Shown here: one piece after another, positions 30,774 to 39,975 of the stretch | Layout of the letters: every line of letters begins with the position of its first letter | Position numbering within the stretch: the first letter of the stretch is position 1 | Source: Fistulifera solaris | Lineage: Eukaryota; Bacillariophyta; Bacillariophyceae; Naviculales; Stauroneidaceae | Length of the DNA stretch: 64,000 bases | Assembly (NCBI GenBank): GCA_030295235.1 | Contig: AP026128.1 | Location: 1,054,001 to 1,118,000, forward strand | Reading direction: 5' to 3' | Notes under the pieces: generated by a model | The model's database searches: none | What the model saw: the letters and a program-made list of their open reading frames with translations, nothing else | What the model was told of the DNA's origin: nothing | Program-made: the position numbers and the translations under genes

Positions 30774-31505
30774 ATGAACATGAGGAGCCTCCGCTACTTA
30801 TTGTGCTGTTGTATGCTGTGTGGAGTCACGCAAGCGTTCCTGGTGCAGTCGCCTTCCCGCTCCATGTCATGGCGTCGGTCGGCATCGAAAGACGAAGAAG
30901 CTTCACAATTACAGCCTCCCAGCGACAATGAACAAGACAACAAGTTTGGCTTCTTTCAAAGAATCGAATCAGTCAAATGCTTGGTAGTGGGTGCTGTCAC
31001 CGGATCGATCGCTTTGGCTCCTTTTGCCCTATTGCATGATTTGTTGTTGGTTCCGTCAATGATCGATAGCAGTGGATTGGCACAATTTGAGTTCGATACG
31101 GATGCGGCGGCTGTGCAGAGCGGACTATTTGCTATTGTTTATCGCTATTGTATCCGCACGGATACGAATTCGCAACTGCAAGATGGCGTAGTGGGAGCCT
31201 TTGCTATCACGAGAACTTTGAGTCGGATTGTACTTCCTTCCTCTTGTAGTGCCATACCGCTATATTGTAAGTTTAGTCGCAGCAGTGGTCACTGTGTTCA
31301 AAGCTGTTTATTCTGAAATCATAACGTCGCTCATTTTTTCTCTAAATTTGAACACCCGCAAGGTGGGCCGCCATTGGGATACTTGGACTGGGGTGTACTA
31401 GGGCAGTTGGCGGTAAATGGTGTAGAGTCCATGGCAATGTTCATGGCTACATCATCAGCGCTTAACTATTGTATGGAGCGAAGGATCATAAGCAAGTTCG
31501 ACTGA
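30774..31505 (+). CDS. Plastid-targeted conserved protein of unknown function (2 exons)
   Basis: Exons 30774-31266 and 31363-31505 with a 96-nt GTAAGT...GCAAG intron give 212 codons. The N-terminus is a textbook diatom plastid presequence: MNMRSLRYLLCCCMLCGVTQA, then FLVQSPSRS, with Phe at +1 and a Ser/Arg-rich transit peptide. The mature part has one hydrophobic helix (VGAVTGSIALAPFALLHDLL) and conserved-looking blocks GLFAIVYRYCIR, GVVGAFAITRTLSR, and, across the splice, AIPLYC/GPPLGYLDW. The sense of the join at GPPLGYLDW supports the intron. I recall no function for this group. Cys and Pro placement suggests a compact membrane-associated plastid protein. Confidence 0.8.
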
Positions 31506-31827
31506 AGCAAAGAACAAATAATAGAAGCAGCTGCTGAATCATGAGTCGAGACTCTCGACGATTTATGGTCGAGAAAACAGGTTCCGCACAAAAAAAGAAT
31601 GAGTTTAATAGATATAAATGGCAAATGGGCTCTTTATCATGTGCGATGCTCGAGCAAAATGGAATATTCCGTACTACTGATCTTTAGAAACTCTTCGATA
31701 GTAAAAGCCCGCAATTGCTTGTCTTTGCCCCAAGTAGACAAACGACATAACGAATTGATAAAAGCCAAATGAAAAGCGTAACACAGCTCGGTAATCTTTA
31801 TTAAGGCAAAATAGACTAAGAAAACAT

Positions 31828-32178
31828 TTAGTAGTCACCACCACCGCCGCCGCCACCGAACACATCCATACCGCCACCCATGTCCATTTCTTCTTCCACT
31901 TCCTCGACAGCAGGTGCAGCGTCGCCCGCGGCATCACCTCCAGCAGCGGCACCACCGCCTCCACCGCCGCCGCCACCACCTCCAAAGGTAGCCAGCATTT
32001 CCTTGCCAGTGGCAAGAATTTCGTTCAGGTCCTTGCCTTCCAGTTCTCCCATCAATTTGCTGAGAGAAGCACTGTCGACTTCGACTCCGACGGAACCGAG
32101 CGCCTTAGTGATATCATCAGCCGATGGAGAGTCATTTCCACCGAGCTTGAGAAGAAGGTAAGCAGCCAAATGTCTCAT
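31828..32178 (-). CDS. RPLP2: 60S acidic ribosomal protein P2
   Basis: A 116-residue stalk protein of the large ribosomal subunit. It starts MRHLAAYLLLKLGGN, the P2 dimerisation domain, with DITKALGSVGVEVD and LMGELEGKDLNEILATGKEML. An eleven-residue poly-Gly/Ala hinge follows. The usual eukaryotic tail EESDDDMGFGLFD, which recruits elongation factors, is replaced by EVEEEMDMGGGMDVFGG and a Gly-rich end finishing DY. The acidic patch and a DVF-like hydrophobic element remain, but the terminal LFD is gone. I take this as a lineage variant rather than damage, since the frame and stop are clean. Divergent from the NCA2-like gene. Confidence 0.93.
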   Translation of the reverse strand: MRHLAAYLLLKLGGNDSPSADDITKALGSVGVEVDSASLSKLMGELEGKDLNEILATGKEMLATFGGGGGGGGGGGAAAGGDAAGDAAPAVEEVEEEMDMGGGMDVFGGGGGGGDY

Positions 32179-32833
32179 GTTTCTTTAGTAGATGTTGTTT
32201 TGATTCTGTTTTACGGAAAAGAAAAATAGGATGAGATAATAATGTACTTTGAGCGCTTCGCAGTACAACGAACCAGAATGCGATCCACCAGTTGATTTCT
32301 ACGACAATATTATGCCTTCGCATAGACTTACAAGTCGATAGTTTGACACTTTGCAAGCAGTTTAAGCGATGAAAGCGGCCAGCAAGAGTTGTGTCTGCCA
32401 TGGTTGCTTGTCGCGCAACAGTCCGTCCTTCCCTTCGACCGTCGGTGAGCGTTTTCCAAGTAGAGCGGTAATTGGTAATTGGTAAGCGGTGTTTCTGTCC
32501 GTCTGTCCGAAGGGTCGAAGAAGGCAAGTAAACGGTACCACTGTGACTTTTCACTGGCTAAGTATCTTGGCGGCGGCGACTTTCTTGACGCTTCTGCTTT
32601 TTGACGACAACAACAAAAGTTTTTCGAAGCACCAGCACCATCATTCGATCGACTTCTATTCCAACGTATCATCAACTAACACCCTTCTTGGACGCTTGGC
32701 GGCAAAGTCTACTGTCGATTGTCTACTTTGAGCAGCCTGACGTCATTTCATCGGTCCTTGGCAAATTTTCTACGGATTGCGGCGCCCATGTCATCGCGTT
32801 CTTGATGCCATTCATACTTGATTTTCCTTCAGA
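32179..32833. promoter_or_regulatory. Divergent promoter of RPLP2 and the NCA2-like gene
   Basis: 655 bp between divergent starts. It should carry a strong promoter for the ribosomal protein. Frames within it on both strands overlap and lack features. Confidence 0.4.
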
Positions 32834-35382
32834 ATGAGCTTCTCTGGTTTACCTAAAATGAATTTAGCTTTTCGAGTCATTCTATCATTGGTTCTTCTTT
32901 GCGGAGGATCGCATGCCCTACACTCCCCGTTTTCTTATCTACAAGGCGACAGTGACAGCAATGATGTGGGAAGTACTGCCAGCGATCTACGTGACAAGGA
33001 TGGGTCGCATCCCTATCCATTTGTACAGGAACAAACAACACACAACAGAGTCGGTCTTGTCGACTGGGCGTATCTTCTCGGGAAAAGCTTTGCACATAAA
33101 ATTTTAGCGGTTGTCTTGCACAGACCACCCGTCGGTGTGGTAGCTCTCGTTCTTGGTACGAGACTAATTTTCTCGGGTCGTTTGCTGCATCTACTGGAAG
33201 ATGGAGAGTCCAAAGAAGAAACGGGTACCATCAAGAAATACCAAGAAGCATCGACAGGCTTACAGGTGCAATTAGATCCGGAGGATACGGAATTTCTGCA
33301 ATTCGGCGGGGGTCGGGTCGAAGAAGACGCATGCTTTGCTTAGCAGCACTCGAAGAAGTGCTGGGAAAACATAATCAACCTGATCCCCTACTGCAAGCAA
33401 CAGTAGATGCTCTCCGCATCAGTCTCCGGCAACAGACTAATTCTCGGATTGACATGACGCAACAATTGATTCAGTCTTTGGCGACAATTGAATCGCTCAC
33501 AGGAAAAGGAGGCCTCCGGGCAGCAGTAAACAAATATGCTGCAGCACAGCAAGGTTTCGAGGGGGTCCAAGTTGACAATATTCTAATGATCGCCATTCTC
33601 TCTATCGAAGCGCTAGCTTTGGATATGTTGATGCGCGCAGCTCGGGACCGGTTACTCAAGGCTACTTACCGTCTTTATAGAACGAAGAACAAGTGGGATC
33701 GACGTGTCAAAGCCATTCAGAAAAATAGATGGACGGACTGGTGGTTCCAAAAGACCAACAAAGGCGGTATTGAATCAGCTATACAACAACTAACGTTCAC
33801 GAATGCTTCATTTCGAATAGAAGCAGATCGGTTGGGTAAATTGACGACTGCCATAGTTGAGAGGCAGTTAATTGATGTGGATGAGGAAATCATCGTAAAG
33901 GTTCTGAAAGCAAGCGAAAAGAAGTCGGATATAACCACTTATTCCTTTGATGCACGAAGAGGGGAGAAAATAGACGATAAAATTGGCACTCTAGCTAGAA
34001 AAAGCATAGGTGCCATTCAATCAGCGTTTCGGCGTCCACCGGCACCAGTTCACAAAAGCCAGGGTGGTATTGAAACTGATTCCGATATTGACGGCTTATC
34101 GGCCGCTGCCGCTCTCCAAGAAGTGTACGCGGACGGCATCTGGCTTCGGGAAGCCGAACGATGGGTGGAAACTTCGAGAGGGACATTGTTTGACAGTGTC
34201 GTTGGCGTTTTACAAACTAGCAGCTCGAAGTCGGAAACCACAGATGTGTCCCGTGAAACAGTTCTCACAGAACAAGCGTTTGTTTCGATTGCTGAGTCTT
34301 GGCGAAGACAAGAACTAAAGGGCGATATCAGTCGGCTAAAGGTCGAATGGGAAACTGTTTGCGAGTATGTCGACTCTCTGGCGAGCTTTCGGCGAATCGG
34401 TGCCCTTTCATCCTATCGGATCAAAGATATGTTGAAAGACTGGTGGTGGTACTCAAAGAAGTCGCTCGACTTTTTAGGGATTCCATCGTACTTGCTGTCT
34501 CTTGTGCTGGCGAACAACGTACACGTTCGTTTGAAACCTTATTGGCCCGAATTTCGGCGGCAAACTCTCCAGCTTGCTCATACCGTGTACGGAATAATCA
34601 TTATCCGCGTCTGGATACCTTTGAAAGGTATCATAGATGATGTGATGAATCGCAGCGAGGGAATGATGGCGGCATTTAGCCTGAAAGATGAAGAGATAAC
34701 GTTGGATCACATGCTACAAGATATTGGTTGCGGAGATGGGACTCCTGCTGCTAGGACTTCGGCTCTTCATGCTGCAACCGAGACGTACGAGCGCAGCTTT
34801 GAAGATGGGTCGATGCTATGGAACTTTGCATCAGGGAAGATGGTCCGTCTCTTACTTGTTCAGGTGCAACAGCTCAAAGTTGGAATGTTATCTGCGTTGG
34901 ATACAATTGACGTCCTCATCCAAGGGAACCGGATTCACTTTCAAATTCTGGCCGCAATCCCAGCTGTGTGGGCGTTCACGTACGGTACCAGGCTTTTTGT
35001 AAGGGGGCTGTACAATGTACGAGCAAAAGATTTGAGACCGGTCACTGCAGTTCATGCAGATATGGCGTTGATTATCGACAAGATGGAAATGCTTCTTTTA
35101 CGAGCAGCATCGGATGTCGATTCGACCTCGCTGACGGATGCAGAAATCGGTGAATTTACACTTCATATGTACCGATATCTGATCTTGCTCGACTACGGAA
35201 GGCCGACGTTTTCCCCATTAGTGTGCGATCAAATCCACCATATGCTTCAGCAGCTTCTTGTGTGGCTCATTCAGAAAAGATCAATGATAACTGACCAAGT
35301 GAAGAAGCCAAGTGTCGGATGGGAATTTAAGGCGTTACAATTTATTCAGACGAAACATCAGACTCTTTCTAAGAAATTATAG
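32834..35382 (+). CDS. NCA2-like: NCA2/DGS1-like membrane protein with signal peptide
   Basis: Read as one gene of 849 residues, with the frame joined at a G run (33308-33312) where one extra G links FLQFGGG to a basic RRRRMLCLAALEE. The C-terminal half matches the NCA2 family: MVRLLLVQVQQLKVGMLSALDTID, then HFQILAAIPAVWAF. Yeast NCA2 affects mitochondrial ATP-synthase expression. The plant relative DGS1 is a mitochondrial outer-membrane protein linked to galactolipid levels. Here the N-terminus is a signal peptide (MNLAFRVILSLVLLCGGSHA) followed by LHSPF, so a Leu-type ASAFAP site and plastid or secretory routing are possible. Hydrophobic segments occur near residues 85-100, 560-600 and 700-715. 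Starts at 32834 or, better placed for the signal peptide, at 32858. Confidence 0.78.
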
Positions 35383-35408
35383 AAAAGGGATGAAACAAAC
35401 GATAGTAT

Positions 35409-36049
35409 TTAGAGGTCTGGATCGACGTTAATGCCTAAGGAAAATGATGCAGGTGCGAACTGGAAGAAATTAGAAGTTGGTGTACAGTTGGGGGTAGTAG
35501 TTGGTAGTCGATCAGGCGGACTGGATTCATCATCCAGAACAGCCCATGGGTTACTCGTCTGGACCACTTCTTCGGGTGACCACGCCGGTGGCGTCTCTGG
35601 TCGTGGAAAAGCACTCCCCAGCGAATTCATCGTTCGTGTCTCACCAATCCCTTCTAGTTTCTGGACTTTCGAGACAACTTCCTGTACAAGTTGTGAGGTT
35701 GTTTTCTCTGAATCTTTTACTGCAAATGTAGCGGGCTGTGCTGTCAGATCGAGTAACTTTTTGCTGATGTTGTTGGTTTGCCTTTGCTCCGTCGTGATTG
35801 CCTAGTACTTTTCTTATTTCGCTTCCATTCAACTGTCATTTCGCGCTCAACTAAAGAAGCTTGTAGTCTATCAAATTCCTTCTGCTCATCGTCGATCTTC
35901 TTTGCTTTGGGGTTATTAGCGGTTTTAACAGCTTGTAGAGTAAAACCCTTGCCAGCATTCCCTATTTTTCCGTTTGTGCTTTTCGATAGAACTTTTGTGG
36001 CCGATTTGGCTTGTTTTTTCTTCGCTGTTGTTGACTTCCGTTTGCCCAT
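35409..36049 (-). CDS. Small basic protein, unknown
   Basis: Read as one gene of 213 residues. The N-terminal half is very basic (MGKRKSTTAKKKQAKSATK) with one predicted helix (DEQKEFDRLQASLVEREMTVEW), typical of nucleolar or RNA-associated proteins. At the T run 35758-35762 the frame changes; one extra A (sense) joins KPTTSAK to KLLDLTAQP. The C-terminal half is less charged and Pro/Ser/Thr-rich, with WSPEEVVQTSNPWAVLDDES. I recognise no family. Without the join, the basic half would end as a 101-residue protein, which is the main alternative. Convergent with the NCA2-like gene, 26 bp between stops. Confidence 0.6.
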
Positions 36050-36426
36050 TCATTAATCATGAGAAAAAAAAGCGATAAACTTAACACGAAAGGGATTACT
36101 TGTAGCTTCGTTGTTGATTGGTCGATGTGATTGATTCGGCGTTCGTCGATTTTATTTACAAAAGAAAAAGTGGCGTTCTCTTTTTTTCGCTCATGCATGC
36201 ATGTTGTGGCTGTCAACTTTGCGGTCGGTCCTCCCTCCAGCTCCACTCGGTATTCACTGCGACGTTCTCGTACAAGCTAAGGTTAAGGTCGAACCTTTCA
36301 ATCAACTAGAGCTTGGCCTCTTGATTAACCCAGAGTATGCATTGATGAACCTTCTTAAATAATATCTTATTAATCTTCTCAAGGCTAGCAAAATAAAAAT
36401 AGATCTTACGACAAATACTGTTCCGT
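36050..36426. other. Gap between two leftward genes
   Basis: 377 bp, no gene. It contains the promoter of the basic protein and the 3' end region of the mutarotase gene. Confidence 0.4.
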
Positions 36427-37317
36427 TTACTTATTTACGATTGCCTTGATGGTCTGCTTTAAAAATGCTTCATCTCCGGGCTCTAAACGAATCATTCTAT
36501 CTGTCAAGATTCCTGGTTCAACGCAAACGAACTCTTCGTGTGCACCATCGTGCATGTCCGGCATTGCTTTGGCCTTCTCCTTTCCTGGATTCCACACAAC
36601 ACAAGATATAGCGTTTGAACCTTCGGCCGTAATATCTAAATTCCGTTGCGGCGTCACCAGTTGAACTTGTGCACTAGTCTTTCCCTCGAAAGGATCGTAA
36701 ACACGGTCAGTCTCGCCGCTTATGACGACAGGTTCACCCTCAGGCTGTGCGTGACCGCTCTCTTGAGTCACTTTATCGACAATGGAATAACGGTCCAGCC
36801 CTGTAATGAAAGTTCGTGAATTGTCGTGGGTAGCCTTCTCGGGAACTGCAAAGTAGCTATGAAGTAGTGCTTCCATGTCGAACGCCGTCTTGCCCGTGTT
36901 TTGAACTGTCAAAGTGGTGAGGAGATAATCGGCACCAAGACTGACTTCGTATTTGAGCAACACATCAATTCCATTCTTTGCAACTTCCTCAATACTCCAA
37001 GGATTATGTTCCCCTCGCCCTGCCGTTACATCCGCGAGACGTAAAGTGTATGATGCAGTGGTTTCCGTGCTCTCAATTAGATCCCAATGGTTCACACGAG
37101 CGAATCCGTGCTGCGGCATAGTGGATGGAGCCGTGGAAGGACCAAAGACAGGAAAGACGAGTGGGATGCCTCCCCGAATAGCTTTACTTCCGTCCAGTAT
37201 TGCATCATTCGATAAAAATAAGTGCTCTCGGTCGGTTGCAAAAGAAATTACTGTGGCGCCGAAGGAGTGAATCTTGCAAGAGGATCCGGACGAATGTCGA
37301 AGCGTTGTGATTGTCAT
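36427..37317 (-). CDS. Hexose-6-phosphate mutarotase (glucose-6-phosphate 1-epimerase)
   Basis: A 296-residue aldose-1-epimerase-fold enzyme of the YeaD/YMR099C type, which interconverts alpha and beta anomers of glucose-6-phosphate. Visible blocks: HSFGATVISF at the N-terminus, AIRGGIPLVFPVFGP (the substrate-phosphate-binding region), MPQHGFARVNHW with the catalytic His, ALLHSYFAVP with the second active-site His, FVCVEPGILTDR with the Glu, and a C-terminal LEPGDEAFLKQTI. Normal family length (~290-310). No presequence, so cytosolic. No intron and no frame break. Confidence 0.92.
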   Translation of the reverse strand: MTITTLRHSSGSSCKIHSFGATVISFATDREHLFLSNDAILDGSKAIRGGIPLVFPVFGPSTAPSTMPQHGFARVNHWDLIESTETTASYTLRLADVTAGRGEHNPWSIEEVAKNGIDVLLKYEVSLGADYLLTTLTVQNTGKTAFDMEALLHSYFAVPEKATHDNSRTFITGLDRYSIVDKVTQESGHAQPEGEPVVISGETDRVYDPFEGKTSAQVQLVTPQRNLDITAEGSNAISCVVWNPGKEKAKAMPDMHDGAHEEFVCVEPGILTDRMIRLEPGDEAFLKQTIKAIVNK

Positions 37318-37394
37318 GTTTGTAGTAACCGATTAAAGGATGCCGAATTTACTCTTGATTAGTCGAAATAATTTTAAAACAGATGAAAACAAAG

Positions 37395-37730
37395 GGCAAG
37401 CGCTGCTAGAGATTGTTCCATTGCAACAACAAAGAATACAGTATTAATTCATGATTGAAATGCAGTCGTGGCAAATACGGAAAACATTTTGATCGATAGT
37501 AAAACACGACAGACAACGTTTCGCAGGCTTTTCGACGTAATATAATATGATAACGTAATGCAAACGCTGCTAGAGACTTTTCATTGCAACAACGATAAAT
37601 GGCGCTTAATAAAAACAACAAGCTAACGAATTCTAGGTAACATTGCCGCTCAAACGACTATTGATTCGTGACTGAAGTGCAGTCTTGGATGAGCGAGGTT
37701 ACACTTTGGACTATAGAGTAGACACATTTG
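37395..37730. repeat. Duplicated ~220 bp block with dispersed-repeat copies
   Basis: Two segments starting CGCTGCTAGAGA (at ~37400 and ~37566) continue with CATTGCAACAAC and, further on, the dispersed motif ATTCATGATTGAAATGCAGTC (near 37446) or ATTCGTGACTGAAGTGCAGTC (near 37664), then a TTTTGATCGATAG or TTTGGACTATAG motif. The copies differ at many positions and so are not recent. Confidence 0.7.
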
Positions 37731-37995
37731 TCTCTAAAATTGGGGCAGACGGAAACTCTGTGATGCATTGTTTATGCTCCCAGACCGCGCTCTTCTTTTC
37801 CTTACAATGCTAAAACAGACGGAAATACTGTAAGTATGAACCATCACGTTACAATAGTAATCATTCGACCTCGACCTCGACATTCGACAACGTTCCGCAA
37901 GATGATTAATCGTTGCAACATAATCATCGGGGAAACCATTTCTTTGCCAAAAGCTCTGCATTGAAGCAATTGGACAGTCGGCGGCATTTCAAAAC

Positions 37996-39337
37996 ATGAC
38001 GGAACACAACGAACAAGACGGTACCATGAGCGGATTGGAAGAAGCAATCGGGCTCATTTTCGCAAATAATTTTGATGCCGAAAGTAAAGTCTGTCTCATC
38101 ACGCTCATGAAAATTATTGATAACATCCTTCAGAAACCGAGTGATCCCAAAGTAAGAACGATCCGTTTGCAGAATGCCGCGTTTGCGAGCAAAGTGGGTT
38201 CGCGAAAAGGAGGCATTGAGTTTCTATTAGCGTGTGGTTTCGAACGGTCGATAGCGCCGGCACCTCTTCTGAACACTGGATCGGGCGACGAACAGCTTGT
38301 GCTCAAAGATGACCACCAATCGCGCTTACTAGCTGCTCGGCGGATACTTACCATGCGGGCTGTACAAGAATTAGGAATGAAAGCAGAAGAGTTGCCCGAA
38401 TATCGAGAACCGCCGGTTGTCAATCTTACCGGCGGCGCTCCTTCTGCGGCAGAATTCAATCCATACGTCGGTCACCGCTTCGACGCTCAATCATTGGCTG
38501 TGGGTGTTGACTTAGGACCCGATCCAAACTATATATCGAAAACAGATTCAGAGCTACAGAAGCTACTGGAAAAACAAGCCAAGTTGGAGGCTCAACGACA
38601 AAAGATCGATCCTGAATGGCGTGCGTTTCGACCGGACGAGTCCGTAAATGTTTCAGCTTTGGCTTCGTCACCTGCAGAAACAGGTTCGTCGTCGAACGTT
38701 TCAGGACCGTCGGATTCATCTCTTTTAGCAGAACGAATGAAGAAGCAACAACAAGAAAGATTGCAGCGAGAACAAGGAGGTTTCACTACAAAAGCGATGC
38801 GAGACTTGGAGAAATTGAAAAAGAGAAAGTTTATAGTCATGTCACATTGACGGTGAAATTTCCTGATGGATACAAACTAGTGGGAAAGTTCGTTCCTTCC
38901 GACAAAATAAAACTGGTTCTGGGATCTATACAGCAGCACTGTTTGACGATTCAAAATGATTTTGATTTATACATTACACCGCCTCGTCGTCTCCTTTTGT
39001 CGACCCGGACGTTGAAGCAAGAGGATCTTGTTCCAGCTGCAAAAGTGTTTGTTAGCTGGAAACAGAGTCCTCCACAAGCTCCTTATATCGAAGAAAGTCT
39101 TTTTGAGGTATTACAACCTATTTCTTTCCCGGAATCGAAACCGATCGTAGATGAATCGAAAGGCAAAAGTGCTGGATCGTCGAGTGATCAAGGTGCGGCG
39201 AAAGCAACTAAAAGCGCTGCCGATCGAGAGAGCGCTTTGCTGAGTAAAATGATGGGGGTGCTAAATCTATGCTCGGAAGTGGCACGAAGAAGGACCCTTC
39301 GTCAACGAGCAAGAAACCAAAATGGTTCAAATCATAG
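37996..39337 (+). CDS. PUB-UBX domain protein (UBXN6-like CDC48 cofactor)
   Basis: Read as one gene of 447 residues. The N-terminal PUB domain (~10-110) has IIDNILQKPSDPKVRTIRLQN, AFASKVGSRKGGIEFLLACGF and an Arg/Lys-rich helix. A linker follows with Glu/Gln/Arg coiled coil (LAERMKKQQQERLQREQGG). The UBX domain (~280-370) has VTLTVKFPDGYKLVGKF, and LYITPPRRLL near the FPR-type p97-binding loop (FPR replaced by PPRR). The tail ends KKPKWFKS, which matches UBXN6-like ends. Two breaks lie in runs: AAAAA at 38818-38822 and GGGGG at 39254-39258, each needing one more base, and the sum is 448 codons. PUB and UBX both bind CDC48/p97, the ATPase that also works with UFD1. Confidence 0.87.
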
Positions 39338-39615
39338 ATAACCATTGAAACTTTTACTCCTAAAGCGACTTGAGTGCGTCGACCGCTTGTACTTCTCGGT
39401 CGTTTAGCAATCAGCAACGGAAAGGGAACCTCTTTGCGACACTCGATGTTAGCGTTACATGTACTTTTTACAAAATTGTACATAGACGTTAAATAGTCCA
39501 ATAGCGGTATGTGTTGCAAGTGATGCTTATAGTAATCGCATGTAGACTACAACAGCTACCTATCTCTAGTCTCTAGCAAGCCGCGAAAGAAAGATTGGAA
39601 CTTGGAAACGTATAA

Positions 39616-39710
39616 TTCATGACTGAAATGCAGTCGTGGTAATTGAGAAGTGCGAAAAAAAAAAAAAAAAAAAAAGTGCGACTACACATTGGCCAATAGT
39701 CTCGTCTCGT
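39616..39710. repeat. Dispersed repeat copy carrying a 21-base poly-A run
   Basis: ATTCATGACTGAAATGCAGTC followed by GAAGTGCG, then 21 A residues (39655-39675), then GTGCGACTACACATTGGCCAATAG. The GTGCG on both sides of the A run could be a target-site duplication or slippage. The first and last motifs match copies near 15778, 37446 and 37664, so the poly-A run was inserted into or expanded inside a member of that family. Confidence 0.65.
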
Positions 39711-39975
39711 TTTGTACCCATTAAGACAAAATCACGGATCGCTCAATTTTTCGACGTCTCTCTGTGACGAAGTCGGTTTATTGGTTGTCATTGTGAAACG
39801 ATCTTTCCCACCAGCCCCATTTCATTCAAATCAATAGATGCTTTAATGCAATCAAATAGCAACCACCGCATAAAAGACATTTCAAAACTTTGTTTCAATT
39901 CAAAAGAACATTCTTCGGCTTGACAGATTGTTTTGTAACGAAAAGTGCTCTACGCGTTCTCGAACGGGACCGACA

